Source: Clostridiales bacterium
Lineage (GTDB): Bacteria > Bacillota > Clostridia > Christensenellales > Aristaeellaceae
NCBI GenBank assembly: GCA_022787165.1
Contig: JALFVL010000037.1
Span: 1-64,000 of the forward strand
Reading direction: 5' to 3'
Length of the DNA stretch: 64,000 bases
Shown here: positions 25,551 to 33,420 of the stretch, in pieces
Position numbering within the stretch: position 1 is the stretch's first letter
Layout of the letters: each line of letters starts with the position of its first letter
The notes under the pieces: generated by a model
What the model was told of the DNA's origin: nothing
The model's input: only the letters and a program-made list of their open reading frames with translations
Databases searched by the model: none
Program-made: the position numbers and the translations under genes

Positions 25551-26663
25551 ATGAAAAAGGGAATCATGGCGATGCTTGTGATGCTGGCGCTGCTTGGCGT
25601 CTGCGCCGGCGCGTGTGCCGCGGGCGTCACGCTGCGCGTGTTCACGCCGTTTGCGGACGTGGACTTTGCCGCGCAGAGCTACATGGACATGGTCACGGCC
25701 TGGGAGGCGGAGACGGGCAACCTCGTCGAGGACTATTCCGGGCTTCAGGATGAGCGCTGGCTCGAGCAGATGAGCCGGATGGTCGCCTCCGGCGAGGCGG
25801 ACGTGGTCGTCGTGCCAGCCGGCACGACGCTGTCCGGAGAACAGGTGCTCACGGCGCAGGAGCTCACGCAGGCGCTGGGCGGAACGGGCGCGCGGACGTT
25901 TGCCTCGATGCGCGAGAAGGACGGCAGCGTGCTGCTGATTCCGCTGCGGCTGAACTGGGAGGCGCTCTACATCAACACGGACGTGCTGGCCAGGTATGGG
26001 CTGAACGTCCCCACGACCTACGATGAGCTGATCACGGCCTGCGCCGTGCTCTCGCAAAACGGCGTCGTCGCGATTTCCAACGCGCTGTGCGAATGGGCGG
26101 AGATCACGCTGGATTGCGTGGCGCTGGCGGGCGCGCCGGAGGCGGAATATGGCCTGCAGAGCTCGTTGGAGGGCGCGCAGGAGATTCTCACGGCGCTGAC
26201 GCAGGTGGGCGCGTTCGGCGCGGACGCCTGGAACGTCACCGACGCGGAGGCGGAGCGGCGCTTCCTTGACGGCGAGGCGGCGATGCGCATCGACGCGGAC
26301 TGGCTTGCCGAGAGCGTCGCGCCGGAGCGCTGCGACAGAGTGATCGTGATGAACGTGCCCGCGCCGGACGGACAGGCGCGCACGCTCGCCGTGGGCACGC
26401 CCTGCTTCGGCCTGACGGTGACCCGCGCCTGCTGGGAGGACGACGCGCGCTGCGAGGCGGCGCTCTCGCTGGTGAGCATGATGCTTGAAAGGGAAAACGC
26501 CGCCAGGCTTGCCGCCGCGCCCTCGGGCAAACTGGGCGAGAGCATCGCCGCGCTGACGCTTGCGGCGAGCGACTGCACCGGCGTGCTTTACGACCTGAAC
26601 GCGCAGACGTATGAGGCCTGGTCGGAAAAGGTGATCGCGGGGCTGATGAGCCTGAAAGAATGA
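25551..26663 (+). CDS. Extracellular solute-binding protein (family 1 type), orphan
   Basis: 370 residues; a GCGAGGAA site precedes the ATG. A signal peptide covers about residues 1-24 (LLGVCAGACAAG); the GAC could be a lipid-attachment cysteine but the box is weak. The body has the pattern of carbohydrate-binding proteins of ABC importers: LRVFTPFADVDFA, YMDMVTAWEAETGNLVEDY, WLEQMSRMVASGEADVVVV, LLIPLRLNWEALYINTDVLARYGLNVPTTYDEL, then the C-terminal lobe. No permease or ATPase gene is adjacent, so its transporter is elsewhere or it acts as a sensor. The preceding gene is 86 bp upstream; co-transcription with the PBP operon is possible because I see no clear promoter between them. Confidence 0.75.
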   Translation: MKKGIMAMLVMLALLGVCAGACAAGVTLRVFTPFADVDFAAQSYMDMVTAWEAETGNLVEDYSGLQDERWLEQMSRMVASGEADVVVVPAGTTLSGEQVLTAQELTQALGGTGARTFASMREKDGSVLLIPLRLNWEALYINTDVLARYGLNVPTTYDELITACAVLSQNGVVAISNALCEWAEITLDCVALAGAPEAEYGLQSSLEGAQEILTALTQVGAFGADAWNVTDAEAERRFLDGEAAMRIDADWLAESVAPERCDRVIVMNVPAPDGQARTLAVGTPCFGLTVTRACWEDDARCEAALSLVSMMLERENAARLAAAPSGKLGESIAALTLAASDCTGVLYDLNAQTYEAWSEKVIAGLMSLKE

Positions 26664-26671
26664 GGATTCAA

Positions 26672-26720
26672 AAAACGGGCCGGGCCGTGAAGCATGTCGC
26701 TTCGCGGCCCGGCCCGTTTT
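26672..26720. terminator. Bidirectional terminator
   Basis: A 22-bp stem (26672-26693 with 26699-26720, one G-T pair, loop atgtc) begins with AAAA and ends with TTTT, so it works for both the solute-binding-protein gene and the converging membrane-protein gene. Confidence 0.9.
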
Positions 26721-26741
26721 GACGTGTGCGGGCGGCGCGGT

Positions 26742-27515
26742 TCAGCAGAGCAGAAAGAACACGGCGCAGAGCATAAAGCAAAGCAGCGCGATGCACAGGC
26801 AGCACAGGAAGACGCCCTGCGCGATGTCGCCGGACATGGGCGCGTGCGTGTCCGTGCCGTCCCCGGCGATGCCGAGGATGCTCATCAGGCGCTCACGCGC
26901 GCCGCGTCCCCGCGTGCGGAAGGGATTGCGGCCGACCGCGCAGGCGCACAGCAGCAGCATCGCGCAGAAGACGCTCTCGGACAGGCGCAGAACGGGCGCG
27001 AGCAGCCGCCGCGCGAGGGGAAGCTCGCCGCAGACGGCGCGCAGCGCGAGGAAGATCCAGCCCAGCGCGCAGCCAAGCCACAGCGGCATCCCGACGGCGC
27101 ACAGCAGCAGCGGTGCGCAGGCGTCGAAGGCGAACGCGGGCCCCAGGGAGGCGCAGGCCGTGCGCACGCGGGACTCGTACTCGGGAATGTCGCTCGCGTA
27201 TTTGCCGGAGTCGAGCTCCTCCTTGACGGCGGCGCACTGAGGCAGCAGCGAGAGCGCGGGAAACAGCGGCGTCATCGCCAGGGCGCAGACCGCCGGATGG
27301 AGCGCGCCCAGCAGCGTCACGGCGCCGCCCAGCAGGAGCAGCATTGCACAGAGCGCCGGCGCGGCATCCGCCCCGCCATCCTTGCGCGTAAAGCGGCGCA
27401 GCACGAGATGATACAGGCGCAAAAGCGCCCGGCTGATGAGCTGCGCGCTTTGAGGCAGCGGCAGGTACAGGCAGAAGGCCAGCGCCAGCGCGGCGGGCAG
27501 GGCGAGAATACGCAT
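26742..27515 (-). CDS. Hydrophobic membrane protein, weakly CbiB/CobD-like
   Basis: 257 residues from ATG 27515, with GGGAGG upstream. About six to seven membrane helices, Leu/Ala/Cys-rich. I do not recognise it with confidence. The stretch YESRVRTACASLGPAFAFDACAPLLL followed by a hydrophobic GMPLWLGCALGWIFLALRAV segment runs in parallel to the VESLAEN-x-x-D-x-x-x-APLFY core of adenosylcobinamide-phosphate synthase (CbiB), with the AEN residues not conserved. It may be a degenerate or repurposed CbiB relative; there are no cobalamin genes nearby. It is 26 bp downstream of tmcAL in the same direction, so probably co-transcribed. Confidence 0.5.
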   Translation of the reverse strand: MRILALPAALALAFCLYLPLPQSAQLISRALLRLYHLVLRRFTRKDGGADAAPALCAMLLLLGGAVTLLGALHPAVCALAMTPLFPALSLLPQCAAVKEELDSGKYASDIPEYESRVRTACASLGPAFAFDACAPLLLCAVGMPLWLGCALGWIFLALRAVCGELPLARRLLAPVLRLSESVFCAMLLLCACAVGRNPFRTRGRGARERLMSILGIAGDGTDTHAPMSGDIAQGVFLCCLCIALLCFMLCAVFFLLC

Positions 27516-27541
27516 GGGAATGCCTCCCTTAAACAGTGAAT

Positions 27542-28729
27542 TCACAAGATCACAGGCCCGGTCGTGAGATCGCGGCAGCTCTGGCGCAGGGTGGGATTTG
27601 TGCAGCCGAGGCTCCAGAGATCCTGCGCGCGCAGATCGAGCGCGAAGAGCGGATGGCGGCGGTCGAAGTCCGCCGCCTTCGCAATCAGCGGCAGGGCAGA
27701 CTGCCGCCGGATCGCATGGAGCAGCGGCTTTGCGCTGCGCCGGAAGCCGAGGATGCGCGCGTAAGCGGGCGCGGCGTTCTCCCGGGCGAAATCCTTCGTC
27801 AGGCCCAGCAGCACGCCTGCGCAGGCGCGGGACAGGCGCGCGTAGGTGTGGCGCTTGCTCTTGACGGCAAGGATCAGCGCGTCGCGGGTGGAGGCGGTCT
27901 GCGCGGCGGACAAAAACGCGTTTTGCAGCCCCTCGTCCATCCCGCGGATGGACGCGAGGGTCTGCGCGTCCGCCGTGCGCAGGGCGTAGAGCAGCGCCTG
28001 CGTCAGCGCCTCCTCCTCGTGGACAAAGCCCGACGTCTCCGCCCGCTCAAAGCCCTCCGGGAAGGGCAGGGCCGCCATCGCCTCGCGCAGCTCGCCCCGC
28101 GCGCAGGCGGCGCGCACGGCCGACGCGCTTGAAAGCGGCTGAAGGCGCTCGTCGTGATAGCCCGCGCCCTCGCGCGCGATGGGCATGGCGCGGATGCCGC
28201 CCGGCAGCGCGCGCAGGTATTCAAGCGCCAGCGCGGCATTGGGCTGCGCGATGGCGGCGGCGAGGCCCGGCTCTCCGAGCGCGGCCCCGGCGGCCTCCGC
28301 CTGCGCGCGCGGGTAGGAGAGGCCCCGGTCAAGCCCCTCGCGCAGCGCCTTGCGGAAGGCCGGGGGCTCCTCGCGCAGCACGCTGGCGGCCCGCTCAAGC
28401 AGCGGCAGGGCCTCCGCCTCGCAGCCAAAGGACAGATGCGTCACGACGCCCAGCGAGCCAAGCAGCGCGACGCCGCCGCCGGCGAATTCCGGCGCGGGCG
28501 CGCAGGCGAAGCGCGCGGGCAGCTCGAGCACGAGGTCGGCCCCGGCCAGCAGCGCCGCGCGGGCGCGCGTCCACTTGTCATAGCGGGCGAAGCGGCCGCG
28601 CTGGGTGAGGGCGCCGCTCATCGCGCAGACGGCATAATCGGCCCCGCAGGCCTCCCGCGCGCGGGCGAGATGGAGCGCATGCCCCCGATGAAACGGGTTG
28701 TATTCGCAGATGACGCCCACAACGCGCAT
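27542..28729 (-). CDS. tmcAL: tRNA(Met) cytidine acetate ligase
   Basis: 395 residues from ATG 28729 (GGAGGGG site). The N-terminal nucleotidyltransferase fold begins MRVVGVICEYNPFHRGHALHLA with the H-x-G-H ATP-binding motif, followed by CAMSGALTQRGRFARYDKWTRARAALLAGADLVLELP, highly typical of the YlbM/TmcAL family. The enzyme activates acetate with ATP and forms N4-acetylcytidine at the wobble base of elongator tRNA-Met. Length is about usual. It diverges from pta; the acetate link between the two neighbours is notable but may be coincidence. The open frame continues upstream through two copies of an intergenic repeat and is not coding there. Confidence 0.93.
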   Translation of the reverse strand: MRVVGVICEYNPFHRGHALHLARAREACGADYAVCAMSGALTQRGRFARYDKWTRARAALLAGADLVLELPARFACAPAPEFAGGGVALLGSLGVVTHLSFGCEAEALPLLERAASVLREEPPAFRKALREGLDRGLSYPRAQAEAAGAALGEPGLAAAIAQPNAALALEYLRALPGGIRAMPIAREGAGYHDERLQPLSSASAVRAACARGELREAMAALPFPEGFERAETSGFVHEEEALTQALLYALRTADAQTLASIRGMDEGLQNAFLSAAQTASTRDALILAVKSKRHTYARLSRACAGVLLGLTKDFARENAAPAYARILGFRRSAKPLLHAIRRQSALPLIAKAADFDRRHPLFALDLRAQDLWSLGCTNPTLRQSCRDLTTGPVIL

Positions 28730-28741
28730 GAAACCCCTCCC

Positions 28742-28931
28742 AAACCGGCATGATGCCGGTTGCATTTCCGACGAAGTGACATAAGTCCAGTTGCTTTGTG
28801 CCCGAGACCGGAGCTTTGCAGAAGGACTTACAGAGTAAACCGGCATGACGCCGGTGGCATTTCCGACGAAGTGACATAAGTCCAGTTGCTTTGTGCCCGA
28901 GACCGGAGCTTTGCAAAAGGACTTACAGAGT
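28742..28931 (+). repeat. Tandem pair of 95-bp hairpin-headed elements before pta
   Basis: Two copies, 28742-28836 and 28837-28931, differ at only about three or four positions. Each has CCGGCA-tga/tgac-TGCCGG-type head hairpin (28745-28759; 28840-28854), TTCCGACGA (28766-28774; 28861-28869) and GAGACCGGAGCTTTG (28804-28818; 28899-28913). Inside each copy AAGTCC can pair with GGACTT some 45 nt later, giving a long lower stem. The pair lies between divergent tmcAL and pta, upstream of the pta promoter. Confidence 0.85.
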
Positions 28932-28968
28932 AAAGAACGACGTTTATCGATAAAATTCCCATGCCGCC

Positions 28969-28997
28969 TTTTCAAAATGGCCAAAATGCGGTATAAT
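28969..28997 (+). promoter_or_regulatory. Promoter for pta-ackA
   Basis: TTTTCA (28969-28974), 17 bp, consensus TATAAT (28992-28997). The roughly 65-nt leader contains a small hairpin GACTTA/TAAGTC (29024-29040) before the ribosome site CAAGGAGG. Confidence 0.75.
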
Positions 28998-29069
28998 CAT
29001 CCTGTATCGTTTTGTCTACCCAGGACTTATCCTGTAAGTCTATTATATCACGCCAAGGAGGATTTACAA

Positions 29070-30068
29070 ATGTCTGTCATCGACAAAATCAGGGCAAAAG
29101 CGGCTGCGGACGTCAAGCACGTTGTGCTGGCGGAGGGCAGCGAACCGCGCACCGTGCAGGCGGCGGAGAAGATCGTGAAGCTGGGCCTGGCCAAGATCAC
29201 GCTCGTGGGCGCGAAGGCCGAGATCGAGGCCAAGGCGGCCGAGCTGGGCGTTGACCTGACCGGCGTGAGCATCGCCGATCCCGCGACGAGCGACAAGACC
29301 GCGGCGTATGCCGAGCAGCTCTTCCACATCCGCGAGAAGAAGGGCATGACCCTGGAGAAGGCGACCGAGCTCTGCCTCAAGAACACGCTGTTCTACGGCA
29401 CGATGATGCTCAAGATGGGCGACGCGGACGCGATGGTCGCGGGCGCGATCAACACCACCGGCGACGTGCTGCGCCCGGCGCTGCAGATCATCAAGGGCGC
29501 GCCCGGCATCAAGACGGTTTCCTCCTGCTTCCTGATGGAGGTGCAGGACAAGAAGTACGGCGACGACGGCGTGCTCGTCTTCGGCGACTGCGCGGTCAAC
29601 ATCGATCCGACCAGCGAGCAGCTCGCGGATATCGCCATCGCCTCCGCGCAGACCGGCAAGGCCCTGCTGGGCATGGAGCCGCGCGTCGCGATGCTCTCCT
29701 TCTCCACCAAGGGCAGCGCCAAGCATGACCTCGTGGACAAGGTTTCCGCCGCCGTGAAGCTCGTGCATGAGCAGGCGCCGGAGCTCAACGTCGACGGCGA
29801 GATGCAGGCCGACGCCGCGCTGGTTTCCTCCGTCGGCGAGCTCAAGTGCCCGGGCAGCCCGGTCGCCGGCAAGGCGAACGTGCTCGTCTTCCCGGATCTG
29901 CAGGCCGGCAACATCGGCTACAAGCTCGTGCAGCGCCTGGGCGGCGCGAAGGCCGTGGGCCCGGTCATTCAGGGTCTGGCCAAGCCGGTCAACGACCTCT
30001 CCCGCGGCTGCTCGGTCGAGGACATCGTCGATGTCGTCGCCATCGCGGCGGTCAAGGCGCAGGCGTAA
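29070..30068 (+). CDS. pta: Phosphate acetyltransferase
   Basis: 332 residues, the short Pta form typical of Firmicutes, without the long N-terminal extension of enterobacteria. It converts acetyl-CoA plus phosphate to acetyl phosphate and CoA in the cytoplasm. Family landmarks: [31 protein letters not shown] near the start, [39 protein letters not shown] in the middle, and [60 protein letters not shown] at the end. CAAGGAGG lies 8 bases before the ATG. It is followed at 33 bp by ackA, forming the usual acetate-producing, ATP-yielding operon. Confidence 0.98.
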   Translation: MSVIDKIRAKAAADVKHVVLAEGSEPRTVQAAEKIVKLGLAKITLVGAKAEIEAKAAELGVDLTGVSIADPATSDKTAAYAEQLFHIREKKGMTLEKATELCLKNTLFYGTMMLKMGDADAMVAGAINTTGDVLRPALQIIKGAPGIKTVSSCFLMEVQDKKYGDDGVLVFGDCAVNIDPTSEQLADIAIASAQTGKALLGMEPRVAMLSFSTKGSAKHDLVDKVSAAVKLVHEQAPELNVDGEMQADAALVSSVGELKCPGSPVAGKANVLVFPDLQAGNIGYKLVQRLGGAKAVGPVIQGLAKPVNDLSRGCSVEDIVDVVAIAAVKAQA

Positions 30069-30101
30069 GCCGCTGACAGACAGAACGGAGGTAGAATTCC
30101 C

Positions 30102-31298
30102 ATGAAAATTCTGGTCATCAACGCCGGTTCCTCCTCCCTCAAGTATCAGCTCATCGACATGGACGACGAGTCCGTCAAGGCGAAGGGCCTGGTCGAGCGC
30201 ATCGGCATCGAGGGCACCCACTTCAAGCAGACCGTGCCGGGCACGGACAAGGTCATCGAGTTCACCCGCAACATGGCGGCGCACACCGAGGCCATCGCCG
30301 CGGTGCTTGACGCGCTGATTGACAAGGACAACGGCGCGATCGCCTCTCTTGACGAGATCGGCGCCTGCGGCCACCGCGTGCTCCACGGCGGCGAGACGTT
30401 CTCCGCCTCCGCGCTGATCACCGACGAGACCATGAAGGAGATCGAGGCGCTCATCCCGCTGGGCCCGCTGCATCAGCGCCCGAACATCGCGGGCATCCGC
30501 GCCTGCCAGGAGGTCATGCCGACCAAGCCGAACGTCGCCGTGTTTGACACCTCCTTCCATCAGACGATGCCGCCCAAGGCGTTCCTCTATGGCGTGCCCT
30601 ACGAGTACTACACCGACCTCAAGGTTCGCCGCTACGGCTTCCACGGCACCAGCCACCGCTTTATCGCGGGCGAGGCGCCCAAGCTGCTGGGCATGGATCC
30701 CAAGCACTGCAAGCTGATCATCTGCCACCTGGGCAACGGCTCCTCCCTGAGCGCGATCGTCGACGGCAAGGTCGTCGATACCTCCATGGGCCTCACGCCG
30801 CTTGAGGGCGTGCTGATGGGCACCCGCTCCGGCGACGTCGATCCGGCCGTCCTTGAGTACATCATGGACAACACCGGCATGGACATCCACCAGATGCTCA
30901 ACACGCTCAACAAGAAGTCCGGCTTCGCGGGCATGTCCTGCTCCAGCGACATGCGCGACGTCAAGGCTGCGGCGGAGCAGGGCGACAAGCAGGCGCAGAA
31001 TGCGCTGGACGTCTGGTGCTACCGTCTGCAGAAGTACATCGGCGCCTACAACGTCGCTGTCGGCGGCGCGGACGCCATCGTCTTCACGGCGGGCATCGGC
31101 GAGAACGACACCGACTCCTGCGCGAAGGTCATCGAGGGCCTCGCGTTCATGGGTGTCAAGGTCGACCCGCAGAAGAACAAGCGCGGCGTCGCGGCCGTCA
31201 TCAGCACCGACGATTCGACCATCAAGGTGCTGCGCATCCCGACCAACGAGGAGCTGCTCATCGCCCGCGACACGCTGGAGATCGTCTCCAAGCTGTGA
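30102..31298 (+). CDS. ackA: Acetate kinase
   Basis: 398 residues, standard length. Converts acetyl phosphate plus ADP to acetate plus ATP, completing the pathway begun by pta upstream. Signature motifs: MKILVINAGSSSLKYQLID at the N-terminus, VFDTSFHQTMPPKAFLYGVP, RRYGFHGTSHRFI, HLGNGSSLSAI, GLTPLEGVLMGTRSGDVDPA and VFTAGIGEND near the C-terminus, covering both the nucleotide- and substrate-binding lobes of the ASKHA fold. ACGGAGG lies 11 bases upstream of the ATG. Confidence 0.98.
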   Translation: MKILVINAGSSSLKYQLIDMDDESVKAKGLVERIGIEGTHFKQTVPGTDKVIEFTRNMAAHTEAIAAVLDALIDKDNGAIASLDEIGACGHRVLHGGETFSASALITDETMKEIEALIPLGPLHQRPNIAGIRACQEVMPTKPNVAVFDTSFHQTMPPKAFLYGVPYEYYTDLKVRRYGFHGTSHRFIAGEAPKLLGMDPKHCKLIICHLGNGSSLSAIVDGKVVDTSMGLTPLEGVLMGTRSGDVDPAVLEYIMDNTGMDIHQMLNTLNKKSGFAGMSCSSDMRDVKAAAEQGDKQAQNALDVWCYRLQKYIGAYNVAVGGADAIVFTAGIGENDTDSCAKVIEGLAFMGVKVDPQKNKRGVAAVISTDDSTIKVLRIPTNEELLIARDTLEIVSKL

Positions 31299-31354
31299 TG
31301 GAGAATGCAGCTCTGCGGGCGAGGCTGGCGCTTGGCGAGCGATGAAGCCGAGTT

Positions 31355-31395
31355 ACGGCATGCTGCCGGCCCCGCTTGGCGAGGCCGGCGGCTTG
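31355..31395 (+). terminator. Hairpin downstream of ackA, possibly a shortened intergenic element
   Basis: GCCGGCC (31365-31371) pairs with GGCCGGC (31383-31389). There is no T-run, so it is a weak terminator candidate. An upstream CGGCA-tgc-TGCCG palindrome (31356-31368) followed at 21 nt by TTGGCGA and then GAGGCCGGCGGCTTG (31381-31395) resembles a contracted version of the elements at 28742 and 49861. The rest of the 191-bp gap holds only the yceD promoter. Confidence 0.4.
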
Positions 31396-31432
31396 CGGGA
31401 TTCAGGCAAGTTATGCCAACGCAAAATACGGC

Positions 31433-31461
31433 TTGACAAGCCTGCGCAAACTGCGTATAAT
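31433..31461 (+). promoter_or_regulatory. Consensus promoter for yceD-rpmF
   Basis: Perfect TTGACA (31433-31438), 17 bp, perfect TATAAT (31456-31461), 29 bases before the yceD ATG, matching the strong expression expected for a ribosomal-protein gene. Confidence 0.92.
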
Positions 31462-31489
31462 ATGGAACGGTCAACTTTGAGGTGGAACG

Positions 31490-32011
31490 ATGAAGCTGGA
31501 TATCACCCGAGGCATTCAGAAAAAGGGCGTTGAAGTGGCCTTTGATCTTCTCGAGCCCTGGGGCGAGGATCACTGGAACGGCGATACGATTGCGTATGTC
31601 CGTCCCGTTTCCTTTTCCGGCACCTACATGCTCGCCGATGAGACCGTGATCGTGCGCGGCACCGCCAGCGCGCGCATTGAGTCCCCCTGCGCCAGATGCT
31701 TAAAGCCGGCGCTGACCGACGTGACCGCCGAGCTCGACGAAGCGTTCATCCGTGACAAGGGCGAGGAGCGGGAACCCGGGGACGACCAATACATGTATTC
31801 GGGTCATGTGCTTGAGCTGGACGAGGCTGTGCGCACCGCGCTGCTTCTGGAGCTGCCCTCGCGCATCCTCTGCAAGGAGGATTGCCGCGGGCTGTGTCCC
31901 CAGTGCGGCCAGGACCTGAACATCAACGAGTGTTCGTGCCAGAAGGATCTGACCCACAGAAATCCTTTTTCGGCATTAGCATCTTTGCTGAATGAGGATG
32001 AGGAGGTGTAA
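31490..32011 (+). CDS. YceD family protein (DUF177)
   Basis: 173 residues, usual length, starting MKLDITRGIQKKGVEVAFD; GAGGTGGA lies upstream. Members are linked to 23S rRNA biogenesis and are almost always encoded just before rpmF, as here (3-bp gap). The N-terminal half is a beta domain ending in ESPCARCL. The C-terminal half has a Cys-rich module C-KED-C-RGL-C-PQ-C-GQDLN followed by C-S-C, likely binding zinc; this extra cluster is typical of Firmicutes members. It ends in FSALASLLNEDEEV, the family's C-terminal signature. Confidence 0.92.
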   Translation: MKLDITRGIQKKGVEVAFDLLEPWGEDHWNGDTIAYVRPVSFSGTYMLADETVIVRGTASARIESPCARCLKPALTDVTAELDEAFIRDKGEEREPGDDQYMYSGHVLELDEAVRTALLLELPSRILCKEDCRGLCPQCGQDLNINECSCQKDLTHRNPFSALASLLNEDEEV

Positions 32012-32014
32012 ACA

Positions 32015-32212
32015 ATGGCTCTTCCGAAGGGGAAAATTTCGAAGTCCCGCGGCCGTATGCGCCGTGCGAACTGGAAGCTGTCCGCGCCCGGCATCGTCAA
32101 GTGCCCGCGCTGCCAGCAGATGAAGCTCGCCCACCGTATCTGCAAGCATTGCGGCTACTACGATGGCAAGCAGGTCATCAACATGGAAGCGGAGACCGCT
32201 TCCGAGAAGTAA
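32015..32212 (+). CDS. rpmF: 50S ribosomal protein L32
   Basis: 65 residues. Starts MALPKGKISKSRGRMRRANWK, and contains the zinc-ribbon pairs CPRC and CKHC with GYYDGKQVI, diagnostic for bacterial L32 of the zinc-binding (C+) type. GAGGAGG in the end of yceD serves as its ribosome site. In many genomes plsX follows; here a strong terminator follows and the next gene is a regulator. Confidence 0.98.
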   Translation: MALPKGKISKSRGRMRRANWKLSAPGIVKCPRCQQMKLAHRICKHCGYYDGKQVINMEAETASEK

Positions 32213-32224
32213 ACACTTCGATTT

Positions 32225-32265
32225 CCCCCGGCCACAGGAATGTGGCCGGGGGTTTTCCGTTTTTG
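32225..32265 (+). terminator. Terminator after rpmF
   Basis: Perfect 12-bp stem CCCCCGGCCACA (32225-32236) / TGTGGCCGGGGG (32241-32252), loop GGAA, followed by TTTTCCGTTTTT. Confidence 0.95.
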
Positions 32266-32309
32266 GGGCAGAGGCATGTGTTCATTTTGAAGAAGGTGTG
32301 CTGACCGTC

Positions 32310-32338
32310 TTGACAGCGAAACGGCACGGCTATATAAT
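32310..32338 (+). promoter_or_regulatory. Consensus promoter for the ROK regulator/MFS pair
   Basis: TTGACA (32310-32315), 17 bp, TATAAT (32333-32338), 42 bases before the GTG start at 32380. Confidence 0.9.
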
Positions 32339-32379
32339 CAACATGCTTTATAAAGCTGATTTAAAAAGGAGGGGGATGC

Positions 32380-33384
32380 GTGAAGACAGGGGCAGATCCA
32401 CGCCTTGCGGAGCACATCGACAGCGTTCGCGGGGCGCTGATGGCGCGCGGACGTGCGACGCGCGCCGAACTGTCGGCGGATACGGGGCTGAGCACGATGA
32501 CCATCGGCAAGCTGCTGGCGGTGATGGAGCAGCGCGGCGAGGTCAGCCAGGACGGGACGCTGCGCGGCGGCAACGGCCGGCCCTCGACTGTCGCGCGCTA
32601 TTGCGGCGATTATGCGCACGTTGCGACGCTGACGGCGGAGCAGAAGGGCGGACACAGCGTCTTCCGCTTCTGCGTCTATGACGCGCTTGGCAGGCCTGTG
32701 CATAGCAGCGAGCGGACGATCGACGACGTGCGCCCGAGGAGCTTTGACGTCTTTTTTGAGGAGGCCGCAGCGCGGGGAGAGCAGGTGCGTCTGGCGGTCT
32801 TCGCGCTGCCGGGCGAGGCGCGCGGAGACAGCCTGTTCATCAGCGACTTTGAGCGGCTGAGCGGCGACGGCTTTCTTCCGGGTATCCGGCGGCGCTGGCG
32901 GGTGGAGACGCTGTTTGAAAACGACGTCAACGCAGCGGTTTACGGCCATTCCTTCGCGGAGACGGCCGACGGCTGCGCGGGCATCTACTTTCCGCGGCGG
33001 TTCTGCCCGGGCGCAGGCCTTGTGCTCGACGGGAGGATTGTGCATGGGCACGGCAACTTTGCGGGGGAGATGACGTTCTTCCACGGCCCGCAGGCTTGGG
33101 CGGAGCTTGACTATGCCGACACGCCTCGCGTCGCCGGGATGATTGTCGATCTGCTGACGGCGCTGGCCTGCACGGTGGCGCCACAGAGCGCGGTGCTCTA
33201 CGGCGACTTTCTGACGGACGCGCTGATGCGGATGCTGGAGGAGGGGCTGCGGACGCGGCTCCACGGCCAGTTTGACATGCGGCTCAGCGCGCAGACGGAG
33301 ATTGGCCCGGACATGGAGCGCGGCGCGCGCAGGCTTGGCCTGCAGGGACTGAGAGCGCTTCTCGCCGGGCAGAATGTACGATGA
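32380..33384 (+). CDS. ROK-family transcriptional regulator
   Basis: 334 residues from a GTG at 32380 preceded by AAAGGAGGGGG; the ATG at 32376 is in another frame. Residues about 8-65 form a MarR-like winged helix (ALMARGRATRAELSADTGLSTMTIGKLLAVMEQRGEV...GRPSTV) followed by a ROK sugar-binding lobe with the FENDVNAAVYG motif. The zinc-binding Cys motif and phosphate-loop residues of ROK sugar kinases are not evident, so it is a regulator, not a kinase. It probably controls itself and the sugar carrier 36 bp downstream in response to an intracellular sugar. Shorter than typical (about 390), mainly through a compact C-terminal part. Confidence 0.82.
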   Translation: MKTGADPRLAEHIDSVRGALMARGRATRAELSADTGLSTMTIGKLLAVMEQRGEVSQDGTLRGGNGRPSTVARYCGDYAHVATLTAEQKGGHSVFRFCVYDALGRPVHSSERTIDDVRPRSFDVFFEEAAARGEQVRLAVFALPGEARGDSLFISDFERLSGDGFLPGIRRRWRVETLFENDVNAAVYGHSFAETADGCAGIYFPRRFCPGAGLVLDGRIVHGHGNFAGEMTFFHGPQAWAELDYADTPRVAGMIVDLLTALACTVAPQSAVLYGDFLTDALMRMLEEGLRTRLHGQFDMRLSAQTEIGPDMERGARRLGLQGLRALLAGQNVR

Positions 33385-33420
33385 ACCAAACGGGAGAGGG
33401 AGAGGGAGAGGAAAAAACAC

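Noticed and set aside
28730-28984. Upstream extension of the tmcAL frame through the 95-bp repeats
   Set aside because: The family's conserved N-terminus starts at 28729 with its own ribosome site, and the translated extension simply repeats itself.
31299-31432. Possible tRNA or small RNA after ackA because of its folding potential
   Set aside because: No cloverleaf, no TTCGA-type T-loop and no CCA end could be drawn; other gaps were inspected likewise without finding tRNAs.
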